From the NCBI RefSeq assembly GCF_015221995.1, contig NZ_JADFFM010000001.1, positions 62,001 through 126,000 of the forward strand: a stretch of 64,000 nt of DNA, written 5' to 3'. Positions 37,274-45,244 of the stretch are shown here, piece by piece (positions within the stretch are counted from its first letter, which is position 1; every line of letters starts with the position of its first letter). This stretch comes from Mucilaginibacter boryungensis. Lineage in GTDB: Bacteria; Bacteroidota; Bacteroidia; Sphingobacteriales; Sphingobacteriaceae. The position numbers were made by a program, and so were the translations under genes. Below the pieces are notes generated by a model. It was not told where the DNA came from, made no database searches, and saw nothing but the letters and a program-made list of their open reading frames with translations.

Positions 37274-38521
37274 ATGCTTAAAAAACTGTTTTCACCGGCC
37301 ATTATCCGTCCCGCGCTTGTTACCATACCTGTTGCTGTGGCTATTGGCAGTATGGTAGCCTTATTTTTATGGTTGTTAAACTGGGCCATTCATTTCCGTT
37401 TTCAGCATAACTGGTTATTGTATTTGCTGCCTGCGGCGGGCATAGTGATACATTTGCTATACAAATGGTACGGCGGTTCGTCCGAAAAAGGGAATAACCT
37501 CATCATCGATGAGATACACCAGCCCGGCGCCGGTGTGCCTAAACGCATGGCCCCGCTTATACTGGCTACTACGGTTATTACCCATTTGTTTGGCGGCTCG
37601 GCCGGGCGCGAGGGTACGGCCGTGCAAATTGGCGGCAGCCTGGCTAACCTGTTTGCCGGTTGGTTTAAACTGAATGACCATGATAAGCAAATGCTGCTGA
37701 CCGCCGGTATTGCCGCCGGGTTTGGGGCCGTGTTTGGTACGCCGCTAACAGGCTTCATCTTCGCGCTGGAAGTGTTAACGGTTGGCCGTTTTAAATATGA
37801 GGCCTGGCTGCCCTGCCTTATTGCCGGGTTTGTGGGCGATTATACCGTATCGGCCTGGGGGGTAATGCACACGCCCTATCATATCGGCAATATCCCCGGC
37901 GGGTATGCTTTTTATGGGCACGCTTTCAACGCTAATGTTTTGCTGCTGCTAAAAACCATACCGGCAGCGGCCTTATTCGGACTGACAAGTTATGCTTTTG
38001 CCAAGTCGGCACATGTGGTAAAGGATACTTTTAATAAGCTGATCAAGATCAGCTGGCTGATACCCATCTGCGGCGGCCTTATCATTATTGCGCTAACCTT
38101 TCTTATCGGTAAACCCGATTATTTAAGCCTGGGTGTCAGTCCTGAATATCCCGGTGCGATAACCATTGTTTCAGCCTTTCAGCAGGGCGGCGCTGATCTC
38201 TTTAGCTGGCTATGGAAGCTGGTTTATACCGTTATCACTTTAGGCACCGGTTTTAAGGGCGGCGAAGTTACCCCGCTATTTTATATTGGCGCGACTTTAG
38301 GTAATACGCTGGCTGGTTTGCTAAACGCCCCGGTTAGCCTGTTTGCTGGCCTGGGCTTTATAGCAGTTTTTGCGGGCGCCACCAAAACGCCATTGGCCTG
38401 CACGGTTATGGGTATAGAGCTGTTTGGGATAAACTTTGTGCTTTTTTATGCGCTGGCTTGTTTTGTAGCCTATTTGTGTAGCGGAAAAGTAGGGATATAT
38501 AGCGCGCAGAGACGGAAGTGA
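37274..38521 (+). CDS. CLC family anion/proton antiporter, resembling the fluoride (CLC-F) clade
   Basis: This 415-residue membrane protein has about 10-12 hydrophobic segments. The gating-Glu motif is GGSAGREGTAVQIGGSL: GREGT where classical Cl- CLCs have GREGP. The first anion-binding loop, GSGIP in chloride CLCs, reads EKGNNLIIDEIHQPG, and the third motif reads GFKGGEVTPLFYIGATLG. The GNNLI and GREGT variants are what I recall from the CLC-F fluoride/H+ antiporters, so fluoride export is the leading idea (inference). I see no crcB-type riboswitch in the 114-base upstream gap. It is divergent from the tryptophan dioxygenase. Confidence 0.85.
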   Translation: MLKKLFSPAIIRPALVTIPVAVAIGSMVALFLWLLNWAIHFRFQHNWLLYLLPAAGIVIHLLYKWYGGSSEKGNNLIIDEIHQPGAGVPKRMAPLILATTVITHLFGGSAGREGTAVQIGGSLANLFAGWFKLNDHDKQMLLTAGIAAGFGAVFGTPLTGFIFALEVLTVGRFKYEAWLPCLIAGFVGDYTVSAWGVMHTPYHIGNIPGGYAFYGHAFNANVLLLLKTIPAAALFGLTSYAFAKSAHVVKDTFNKLIKISWLIPICGGLIIIALTFLIGKPDYLSLGVSPEYPGAITIVSAFQQGGADLFSWLWKLVYTVITLGTGFKGGEVTPLFYIGATLGNTLAGLLNAPVSLFAGLGFIAVFAGATKTPLACTVMGIELFGINFVLFYALACFVAYLCSGKVGIYSAQRRK

Positions 38522-39058
38522 TTACTTTTTGCCTTTAAACTTTTTGAATAAAGCTTCTGCTTTTTTGTTTAGGGTATCGTGCTTAGCGTTACTAATTTCT
38601 AAAAGTGAATACGTATCATCACGGTTTACAGATGTATCTTTATCATTGTCGATACTGTTGTAGTGTGAGAATTCTTCCCATATCAGATAATTAAACTTAT
38701 GATTATCGGCTTTATAAATCCAGGCAACCTTCTCTAACACATCACCAGCATCACCCCATTTTTCGGCTAATTCAAAAAAATCGTTAATCGTATCTTTACG
38801 CTTGTCGTAAACAAGCAATTTAATTGAGGATGTTGAATACTGACCCGGCGTACGTGTAATTAAACCAATATTATTTTTATCAATAGTAAACTTATAAACC
38901 GCAAAGCATTCGGTATCATCCCATAGTATCCCTTTAGGAAGTAAATATAAAAGGGTAGTGTCTATCCGCTTTCCTTTGAATTTGTAGCCTGCACTATCAG
39001 TATTTTCAGCTGAAAACACTTTAAATGTATCAATATTAATAGGTTGATATAGGCTCAT
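38522..39058 (-). CDS. Unrecognised protein, probable body of a split lipoprotein
   Basis: 178 residues, no family recognised. It is rich in Lys, Asp, Thr and Tyr with alternating strands (LLYLLPKGILWDDTECFAVYKFTI) and ends in a Lys-rich helix (KKAEALFKKFKGKK). As it stands it has no signal peptide, but a 37-residue frame immediately upstream encodes a complete lipoprotein signal and ends in TGA overlapping this ATG (ATGA). The two may be one lipoprotein gene broken by a frameshift, or a coupled pair. Base use is more AT-rich than in neighbouring genes. It meets the CLC gene's stop directly, with no intergenic base. Confidence 0.6.
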   Translation of the reverse strand: MSLYQPINIDTFKVFSAENTDSAGYKFKGKRIDTTLLYLLPKGILWDDTECFAVYKFTIDKNNIGLITRTPGQYSTSSIKLLVYDKRKDTINDFFELAEKWGDAGDVLEKVAWIYKADNHKFNYLIWEEFSHYNSIDNDKDTSVNRDDTYSLLEISNAKHDTLNKKAEALFKKFKGKK

Positions 39059-39168
39059 AATTTATCGTACTTGTTATTTTTAGTAATTGATTTTTTAATG
39101 TTTCCTGTACAATTAAACAGCAATAAAACAATCATTAAACTAAAGCAAGACAAACCCAAACGCTTCAT
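39055..39168 (-). CDS. Short frame encoding a lipoprotein signal peptide (front part of split gene?)
   Basis: The minus-strand frame from ATG 39166-39168 translates to a basic start (MKRLGLSCFSLM), a hydrophobic core (IVLLLF) and a Cys in LLLFNCTGN, followed by a Lys/Asn-rich linker, and ends TTA TGA at 39055. The TGA overlaps the ATG of the 178-residue frame. Such a signal in front of a signal-less body suggests that one insertion or a two-base deletion would rejoin them. Too short to be a mature protein of its own. Confidence 0.5.
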   Translation of the reverse strand: MKRLGLSCFSLMIVLLLFNCTGNIKKSITKNNKYDKL

Positions 39169-39273
39169 GGATATTTATTTTGATAAACAAGATATCAATT
39201 TCTAATAGCTGTTCAAAACATATCCTTTCTTAATTGTTTATCTTTATACTTATCACCCAAAAAGCCTATCCGT

Positions 39274-39753
39274 ATGAAAAAGATCCTTATTGGTATTGAT
39301 GACAGTAAATTTGCCGAACATGCTGTTGAATATGGTTTTAATCTTGCCCATAAGCTAAAAGCCGAAGTTGGCCTGATACATATTATTGAGCCTGTTGTTA
39401 CTGCACCCGCCCCCTCGGTTGATGCGGGTATAGGGATGCCATTTGATACCACCAGCGATATGGTGGTACCCGAGCTTTATCATATTCAGGATGAAAAAGC
39501 GCGTACTATGCTGACTGCTGCCACAAAAAAATATGGCAAGGATACGCCCATTACTAATTTTACCGAATATGGTGATACGGCCGAGGGTATTATAAAATGC
39601 AGTAAAGATTTTAATGCCGATATGATTGTTATTGGTACGCACAGCCGCACAGGGTTAGACCGCCTGTTAATGGGTAGCGTGGCAGAGCACGTGATACGTC
39701 ATGCGGAAGTGCCCGTGCTGGTTGTACCGATGAAAGAAGAGGACAGGGATTAA
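39274..39753 (+). CDS. Universal stress protein (UspA family)
   Basis: 159 residues with one Usp domain. The start KKILIGIDDSKFAEHAVEYGF and the nucleotide-binding motif GTHSRTGLDRLLMGSVAEHVIRHAEVPVLVVP (G-x2-G-x9-G-S/T pattern) are present, so it is an ATP-binding type. The insert at about 45-70 (PAPSVDAGIGMPFDTT) is common in longer Usp proteins. It is a single gene whose stop overlaps the end of the convergent S41 protease gene by 4 bases. TATCTTTA upstream is a near match to the -7 box. Confidence 0.94.
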   Translation: MKKILIGIDDSKFAEHAVEYGFNLAHKLKAEVGLIHIIEPVVTAPAPSVDAGIGMPFDTTSDMVVPELYHIQDEKARTMLTAATKKYGKDTPITNFTEYGDTAEGIIKCSKDFNADMIVIGTHSRTGLDRLLMGSVAEHVIRHAEVPVLVVPMKEEDRD

Positions 39754-41390
39754 TTATTAGGGTAGCGGTTAGCTAATAGCACTGGTTTTTGCTGTTTCAA
39801 TATGCCTACTGCCTTCATTACAGCCGGATCATCATTGTTAACTACGCGATAATAGGCCGTATCGCCCCACATAAAGCGGGCCATGTAGGCCTTTAGCAGT
39901 TTTTTAATATTGGGTTTCGATTCCCGCAACTCGCGCGAATCCATTTCTTTAATGGTGGCCGATGAATAGACAATAAAATCGGTAAACAACTGATCACTCA
40001 CCTGGAAATTCCTGATAAAATCATCATCGGTAGTATACTTCTTAAAGATAGGATAAAGCCTGTCAATTAAAAAAGCGGTAAATAACTGCTGCTGGTTCAA
40101 GTCCTGGATCAGCGGGGTGTTTGTATTAGTATCGGCTGGGATAAAAATATCGGGCATAATGCCGCCGCCGCTATAAACTTTTTTACCTTTCGATGTATGG
40201 TAATAAGATACCTTACGGAATGAACTATCCTTCAACGTATTGGCGGCCGAGTATAATTCGCCTTTCTGCATCCGGTCGGCAATTTCATTATGGTAGCTAT
40301 CTACTCCATTTTTGTACGATTTTTGGATAGAGCGGCCTGAAGGGGTATAATACCTGGCCACGGTTAAATTAATAGCCGAGCCATCCCCGAAAGGGAACTG
40401 TTCCTGCACCAGCCCTTTACCAAACGACCGCCGTCCTACTAAAGTGGCGCGGTCAAGGTCCTGCAGGCAGCCTGCAAGTATCTCGCTGGCCGATGCCGAA
40501 TACTCATCTATCAATACCGCCAGGTTACCCTGTTGGAACATGCCCGAGTCTGACGCAAAGTAATCGGTGCGGCGCTCATGCACGCCTTTTGTATAAACTA
40601 TTAGCTTTCCTTTGGGTAAAAACTCGTCGGCTAACGAGGTAGCCGCGCTAAGATACCCGCCGCCATTGCCGCGCAGGTCTATTACCAGGTTTTTTAATCC
40701 GCTGGCTTTTAATTTTTGCAGCGCCGCGCGGAAATCGGTATCGGATGTAGCTGCGAACTTGCCCAGTTTAATATAGCCAATTTTAGGTGCCGCCATATAG
40801 GCAGCATCAAGGCTGCTCAGGTCAACATGGCCCCGGGTTATAAGGCACTGTTTTAAGGGGGCTTTGCCCGCCATATCGGTTACGCCCAGGGTTAAAGTAG
40901 TCCCTTTTTCGCCTCGTAATGTTTTATTTATTAGTTCGGGCTTAAGGCTGGTGCCCGAAAAAGGTTTGTTATCTACGGTCATCACCCGGTCGCCCACCCT
41001 TACGCCGGCTTTTGCAGCGGGGCCACCGGCATACACCTGGGTAACAAACATGGTATCGCGCAGTAATTGATACTCTATTCCAATACCGTTAAATTCGCCC
41101 TCCAGCCGTTCATTAATAGATTGCGCTTGCTGAGGGGGCAAATAAAGCGAATGCGGATCGAGGTTTTGAAGGATATTATTTATAGCTTCGCCCTCAACCC
41201 GGGCTATATTAACGGTATCCACATACTTGTCTTTAACCAACTGCAAAGTTTTTTCAAGTTTGTTATCATTTGCAAATGGATAGCCTAAGTGTTGCCCCGG
41301 GAAATTTTGGCCGTTAATTAACAAGCCGATGGTAACACCGGTTAATATTAATATGATGGATCTGAAGATAATTGCCGCCGCTCTTTTCAT
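39750..41390 (-). CDS. S41 family C-terminal processing peptidase
   Basis: Periplasmic serine protease of the CtpA/Prc type, 546 residues. A signal anchor (about 7-27) is followed by a helical region, a PDZ domain (about 98-180, EGEFNGIGIEYQLLRD then GVRVGDRVMTVDNKP) and the S41 core with the Ser/Lys dyad S300 (EYSASASEILAG) and K325 (RRSFGKGLVQ). The 25-residue spacing between them is characteristic. A C-terminal extension follows. It probably trims envelope proteins. TAACTTTG lies 10 bases before the ATG. It is divergent from murQ. Confidence 0.94.
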   Translation of the reverse strand: MKRAAAIIFRSIILILTGVTIGLLINGQNFPGQHLGYPFANDNKLEKTLQLVKDKYVDTVNIARVEGEAINNILQNLDPHSLYLPPQQAQSINERLEGEFNGIGIEYQLLRDTMFVTQVYAGGPAAKAGVRVGDRVMTVDNKPFSGTSLKPELINKTLRGEKGTTLTLGVTDMAGKAPLKQCLITRGHVDLSSLDAAYMAAPKIGYIKLGKFAATSDTDFRAALQKLKASGLKNLVIDLRGNGGGYLSAATSLADEFLPKGKLIVYTKGVHERRTDYFASDSGMFQQGNLAVLIDEYSASASEILAGCLQDLDRATLVGRRSFGKGLVQEQFPFGDGSAINLTVARYYTPSGRSIQKSYKNGVDSYHNEIADRMQKGELYSAANTLKDSSFRKVSYYHTSKGKKVYSGGGIMPDIFIPADTNTNTPLIQDLNQQQLFTAFLIDRLYPIFKKYTTDDDFIRNFQVSDQLFTDFIVYSSATIKEMDSRELRESKPNIKKLLKAYMARFMWGDTAYYRVVNNDDPAVMKAVGILKQQKPVLLANRYPNN

Positions 41391-41400
41391 TATTATGCAC

Positions 41401-41408
41401 CAAAGTTA
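41401..41408 (-). promoter_or_regulatory. Putative -7 box of the S41 peptidase gene
   Basis: TAACTTTG on the minus strand lies 10 bases before the ATG at 41390. Confidence 0.6.
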
Positions 41409-41500
41409 AACATTGCTGATTACAGCATATAATTTTTAATACAGGTATTGTTTAGATTATACTAAATTTTACTGATTTTTGTTTATCTGTTTATAACCTG

Positions 41501-42322
41501 ATGAGATTAGTTACCGAAAAGGAATCGAATTATAACAACCTGGAGCAAATGCCGGTGGGCGAATTGCTTCATCATATTAATGATGAGGATAAAACTGTGG
41601 CCTACGCCGTGGAGAAAGAAATACCCAGGATTGAGAAATTGGTAGAAGTAGTTACCGAACGCATGCGTAATGGCGGCCGCTTATTTTATATAGGTGCAGG
41701 TACCAGCGGCAGGCTGGGCGTTGTTGATGCATCTGAGTGCCCACCAACCTATGGTGTGCCCTTTGATTGGGTGATAGGCATTATAGCTGGCGGCGATGGC
41801 GCCATACGCCGCGCCGTTGAATTTGCCGAGGACGATCCAGAACAGGCCTGGATAGATATGGGAGAGTATAACATTAACAGTAAGGACGTGGTTGTGGGCA
41901 TAGCGGCATCGGGCACTACACCTTATGTTATTGGCGGGTTGCGTAAGGCCAACCAAATGGGTTTGGCAACAGGCTGCATTGTATGCAATAGCGGCGGCCC
42001 TGTAGCTGCCGAAGCGCAATACCCTGTTGAGGTGGTTACCGGTCCCGAGTTTGTAACCGGATCGACCCGGATGAAGGCGGGTACCGCGCAAAAGCTGGTA
42101 CTGAATATGCTAAGCACTGCCGTAATGATAAAACTGGGCAGGGTAAAAGGCAATAAAATGGTAGACATGCAGTTAACCAATCATAAACTGGTTGACAGAG
42201 GCACCCGCATGGTGATGGACGAGACAGGCTTAGGTGAAGATGCTGCTGCCGAACTTTTAAAAACCTATGGCAGCGTGCGCAAGGCTGTAGAACAGCACAA
42301 CCGGGTGAAGAAAGCGAAGTGA
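41501..42322 (+). CDS. murQ: N-acetylmuramic acid 6-phosphate etherase
   Basis: MurQ removes the lactyl ether from MurNAc-6-P, giving GlcNAc-6-P, in peptidoglycan recycling. 273 residues (slightly shorter than the 300 or so of E. coli MurQ) with an SIS domain: GRLFYIGAGTSGRLGVVDASECPPTYG, VVGIAASGTTPYVIGGLRKA and GPEFVTGSTRMKAGTAQKLVLNM. Start MRLVTEKESNYNNLEQMP is typical. No PTS or AmpG transporter is adjacent. The lytic transglycosylase at 14 kb could provide muropeptides. The W3a repeat starts on the last base of its TGA. Confidence 0.95.
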   Translation: MRLVTEKESNYNNLEQMPVGELLHHINDEDKTVAYAVEKEIPRIEKLVEVVTERMRNGGRLFYIGAGTSGRLGVVDASECPPTYGVPFDWVIGIIAGGDGAIRRAVEFAEDDPEQAWIDMGEYNINSKDVVVGIAASGTTPYVIGGLRKANQMGLATGCIVCNSGGPVAAEAQYPVEVVTGPEFVTGSTRMKAGTAQKLVLNMLSTAVMIKLGRVKGNKMVDMQLTNHKLVDRGTRMVMDETGLGEDAAAELLKTYGSVRKAVEQHNRVKKAK

Positions 42323-42441
42323 TGTGCAAATATGCAGATGTGCATAGGTGCAAATGAATATCGAATTTAAACTATAAGGTGCAATGTAAATAGTGCCGAT
42401 GCAAAAAATTTGCATACTTGCACATTTGCATACCCGCACAT
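42322..42441. repeat. Word-array inverted repeat W3a (8-base units)
   Basis: Left arm (42322-42361): ATGTGCAA, ATATGCAG, ATGTGCAT, AGGTGCAA, ATGAATAT. Right arm (42402-42441), on the minus strand: ATGTGCGG, GTATGCAA, ATGTGCAA, GTATGCAA, ATTTTTTG. The spacer is 40 bases. The left arm starts at the final A of the murQ TGA; the right arm ends 10 bases before the next ATG. Related arms flank panB. Confidence 0.75.
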
Positions 42442-42451
42442 TTAAAAGATC

Positions 42452-43018
42452 ATGCACGAGATTGAGCCATATTACAGGTGGAGGGATGATTACATTGCGG
42501 CAGAAGATATGCAATCTCCATTTTACTCAACTGAATACAACGAGTTTGAGTTTGATAAACAATTATACAACTACCTGATACACCCGCAGTGGGATTCATT
42601 CGGATCGAACACGCTGTACCTGAAGATATTATTTGTTGATTACGAGCGCGGTTACAGTATTATTGAATTTATTGGCGAATGGAACGATGCCATTAACAAC
42701 GATATTATGCTGATGAAGCGCGAACTGTTTGATGTAATGGTAGACCAGGGCGTGAATAAGTTTGTGCTGATAGGCGAGAACGTGCTGAACTTCCATGCAT
42801 CGGATGATTGTTATTATGAAGAATGGTTCCAAGAGGTTGAAGATGGCTGGATAGCCGGTGTGAATTTCCAGGAGCACGTGATCCGCGAGTTTAAAAACAG
42901 TAATATCGATTACTATATAAATTTTGGCGGCGCGTTAAATGAGTTGGGCTGGCGGACGCTAAAACCCTTACAGGTATTTAAAAAAGTTGAAGAAACTATG
43001 ACTAAACGTCTTAACTAA
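42452..43018 (+). CDS. Conserved hypothetical protein next to Bax-inhibitor-1 gene
   Basis: 188 residues, soluble and acidic, no signal peptide. I recognise no named domain. It starts MHEIEPYYRWRDDYIAAEDMQSPFY, is rich in aromatic and acidic residues, and has a central strand-helix part (IMLMKRELFDVMVDQGVNKFVLIGENVLNFHASDDCYYEEWF). It reads like a conserved Bacteroidota protein rather than a spurious frame, given even codon use and a clear end before the next gene, 60 bases upstream of the Bax-inhibitor-1 gene. Possibly in an operon with that gene. Function unknown. Confidence 0.7.
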   Translation: MHEIEPYYRWRDDYIAAEDMQSPFYSTEYNEFEFDKQLYNYLIHPQWDSFGSNTLYLKILFVDYERGYSIIEFIGEWNDAINNDIMLMKRELFDVMVDQGVNKFVLIGENVLNFHASDDCYYEEWFQEVEDGWIAGVNFQEHVIREFKNSNIDYYINFGGALNELGWRTLKPLQVFKKVEETMTKRLN

Positions 43019-43078
43019 ATCTTCATCTAATTTGCGTAACTTTATATAAAAATCAACTAAAATCGAATAAAAATAAAA

Positions 43079-43813
43079 ATGGAAATTAAGGATAATAATT
43101 ACACTTATGATAGTGTAGTACAACTGGACGATGAGCAGACCTTATCGCGCAAGTTTTTGGCAAACGTGTTTTTATGGATGTTTGCGGCGTTGGCTATCTC
43201 AACTTTTTGTGCATACGAATTTGCAAATAACCCAGACCTGCGCGCTTATTTGTTTAACCCCCAAACCGATGGCTTAAGCGGGTTAGGCCTTTTGGCTATG
43301 TTTTCTCCTTTGGCCTTTGTGCTGTTGATCAGCTTTGGGTTCAACAGGATATCTTACCCTGTACTGGCCATACTATTTGTGGTATATGCGGCTACTTTGG
43401 GTATCAGCCTTTCGGGTATATTATTAATTTATACAGCAGCCTCGGTATTTAATGTGTTCCTTACGGCAACGGTATTGTTTGGGGTAATGGCTATAGCCGG
43501 TTATACTACTAAAACAGACCTGACACAGTTAGGGTCGCTGCTGTTTATTGCTTTGATAGGTTTGATCATTGCATCGGTAATTAATATGTTTTTGCATAGT
43601 GCGCAATTTGATTATGTGCTTAGCTTTTTTGGCGTGGCCATCTTCACTGGTTTAACCGCTTACGACGTGCAAAAATTGAAACGCATTGGTGCCGGTATTG
43701 AATACGGTGATGCCGACGGTAAAAAATTAGCATTAATGGGTGCATTATCATTATATCTTGATTTTGTGAACCTATTCTTATTTCTGCTGCGCATATTTGG
43801 CCGCAGGAAATAA
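43079..43813 (+). CDS. Bax inhibitor-1 / YccA family membrane protein
   Basis: 244 residues with seven hydrophobic segments between about 25 and 240, of the TMBIM/BI-1 type. Signatures include KTDLTQLGSLLFIALIGLIIASVINMF and the C-terminal half GVAIFTGLTAYDVQKLK, then ALMGALSLYLDFVNLFLFLLRIFG, the region that carries the pH-sensing Asp pair in bacterial homologues (here D in AYDVQ and YLDF). Such proteins leak calcium or protect against protease FtsH action. It is followed by a hairpin terminator. Confidence 0.93.
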   Translation: MEIKDNNYTYDSVVQLDDEQTLSRKFLANVFLWMFAALAISTFCAYEFANNPDLRAYLFNPQTDGLSGLGLLAMFSPLAFVLLISFGFNRISYPVLAILFVVYAATLGISLSGILLIYTAASVFNVFLTATVLFGVMAIAGYTTKTDLTQLGSLLFIALIGLIIASVINMFLHSAQFDYVLSFFGVAIFTGLTAYDVQKLKRIGAGIEYGDADGKKLALMGALSLYLDFVNLFLFLLRIFGRRK

Positions 43814-43830
43814 TTGCCGATATGATATTT

Positions 43831-43857
43831 AAAAGCCATCTGCAAGGATGGCTTTTT
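43831..43857 (+). terminator. Terminator after Bax-inhibitor-1 gene
   Basis: Ten-base-pair stem AAAAGCCATC/GATGGCTTTT with a short loop and seven T in a row, 17 bases after the stop. Confidence 0.88.
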
Positions 43858-43881
43858 TTATGCAGTTTTGCGTAAGCAAAG

Positions 43882-43960
43882 CGTCATCCCGAACTTGCTT
43901 GGGGGTCTTATAAGATAGGTTGCCCTGCTAATGGGATGCCGAAACAAGGTCGGCATGACG
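43882..43960. repeat. Dispersed repeat family C, copy 2
   Basis: A 79-base imperfect palindrome: CGTCATCCCGAACTTGCTTG at the left and GATGCCGAAACAAGGTCGGC to CATGACG at the right. The ends are reverse complements with a few mismatches, and TATAAGATAGG lies in the middle. The right half resembles 34732-34758. Confidence 0.65.
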
Positions 43961-43968
43961 GGAATAGG

Positions 43969-44007
43969 CCTAATCTCTAATCACCAATCAACTAATCACT
44001 AACCCCC
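43969..44007. repeat. Word array W2b (7/8-base units, single arm)
   Basis: CCTAATCT, CTAATCAC, CAATCAA, CTAATCAC, TAACCCCC. The array ends on the base before the ATG at 44008. The word is the reverse complement of the GATTAG word in W2. Confidence 0.55.
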
Positions 44008-44580
44008 ATGTCCTCACACCATATTGTACGCGAAAAACAAGAGCCGGCCTTATTGATAGCCGGGTTGAATAACTTTTCTGACGAACTGCTTGGGCAACTG
44101 CTGGAATGGAGCCCAACTGTTGTGGTAACTTCCGATACGGCAGAACAGGTACAAACCTATGGTATAAAGATAGACTGGCTAATAGCCGATGAAATGATGG
44201 GCTTGCAACAATCGGATATTAAATTAATGCCTGCAGGTGGTGATGAACCAATTATAGCGGCATTGAAATATCTGGTGGGCGAGGGCTACCACGCGGTAAA
44301 TTTAATTACTGACAATTTTACAGCGAGCGGGCTTGAACGCTATTTTGAACAGCTGGACCTGGTAGTTTTTTGTGGTGGTAAAAAAATAATAGCTGTGCAC
44401 CCGGGCTTTAGTAAATGGAAACCTGCCGGCGACCGTATGGAATTTTTGACACAACCGAACAATTTTCTGTACACTGGATTGTCGCCTGTGGAGGGCAATA
44501 TCTATAAAACTACGCACGATGGGTTTATCAGCTTGCAATTTACCAATCCGTATATGCTGCTTGCCGAGTATTTAGATTGA
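44008..44580 (+). CDS. Thiamine pyrophosphokinase-like protein
   Basis: 190 residues. The first half resembles the catalytic domain of thiamine pyrophosphokinase: a Rossmann-like LLIAGLNNFSDELLGQLLEW, then VVVTSDTAEQVQTYGIKIDWLIADE in place of the ADGA...PD-x-IIGD-x-D motif, and a second half with strands (FLYTGLSPVEGNIYKTTHDGFISLQ) where the thiamin-binding domain would be. The key D-x-D/DG residues appear altered, so activity is not certain. It may act on thiamin or a related compound, or be non-catalytic. The start at 44008 is abutted by the W2b array. Followed by a G/C-rich hairpin. Confidence 0.6.
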   Translation: MSSHHIVREKQEPALLIAGLNNFSDELLGQLLEWSPTVVVTSDTAEQVQTYGIKIDWLIADEMMGLQQSDIKLMPAGGDEPIIAALKYLVGEGYHAVNLITDNFTASGLERYFEQLDLVVFCGGKKIIAVHPGFSKWKPAGDRMEFLTQPNNFLYTGLSPVEGNIYKTTHDGFISLQFTNPYMLLAEYLD

Positions 44581-44594
44581 ATAGGGTATAAATA

Positions 44595-44626
44595 AAAAGC
44601 CCCCCAGACTTGCTCCGGGGGACTTT
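44595..44626 (+). terminator. Terminator after thiamine pyrophosphokinase-like gene
   Basis: The stem AAAGCCCCCC pairs with GGGGGACTTT across a short loop, 15 bases after the stop. Confidence 0.75.
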
Positions 44627-44731
44627 CAACCTAAACCTTATCACAATTAAATTGGCAAGATTGCCAATTCACATATACTAATACAATATCTGTACCAAAC
44701 ATTTTTCAGTCCGGAATTTTTTTCAATTTTT

Positions 44732-45244
44732 TTAATGCGCCCCTTCTTGTTTGTCCTGAGTGCGTTTACGCAGGTAGCCATCAAGCAGGAACAAGCCCAA
44801 CACCACGTCAAAAAACAAGAAACCTTTCATCCATGGCCCGCTGAAAAAGCCGGTCACCTTAGCCACATTTAATTGGGCCGGTACTTTTAATGCTGATGTT
44901 GAGCTGCTGCTGGCCCAGTTTATATCGCGCAACCCAACGATCAGCACTACAGATATGGTCAATATAAAAAAGGCAGCTATGCCCCATATAATACGCTTAT
45001 TAATAGTGGCTTTTAATGGCACGCTGGCTTCCTGGGTGCGTATCTGCTCCATCACGTTATAGGTAAAAGCCATAGGCGGTTCGTCAAGCTCAAGGTTGCC
45101 AAACTCGCTGTGCAGTTGCATCAATTCCTGGTACAGCTGCTGGTACTCGGGGTTATGGGCAAGTTGTCGGCTTATCTGCGCGCTTTCTTCGGCGGTGCAG
45201 GTGCCATCAATGTAGCTCCATAGTTGTTCTTCTATGCTGTTCAT
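44732..45244 (-). CDS. Probable anti-sigma factor (single-pass)
   Basis: 170 residues. The N-terminal 80 residues look like a zinc-finger-type anti-sigma domain (MNSIEEQLWSYIDGTCTAEESAQISRQLAHNPEYQQLYQEL) but lack the His-x3-Cys-x2-Cys motif, with a Cys only at 15. Transmembrane helices are at about 88-106 and 135-155. The short C-terminal end is charged. The ATG overlaps the stop of the upstream ECF sigma gene by 4 bases (ATGA), so the two are translationally coupled and likely a regulatory pair. Confidence 0.8.
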   Translation of the reverse strand: MNSIEEQLWSYIDGTCTAEESAQISRQLAHNPEYQQLYQELMQLHSEFGNLELDEPPMAFTYNVMEQIRTQEASVPLKATINKRIIWGIAAFFILTISVVLIVGLRDINWASSSSTSALKVPAQLNVAKVTGFFSGPWMKGFLFFDVVLGLFLLDGYLRKRTQDKQEGAH

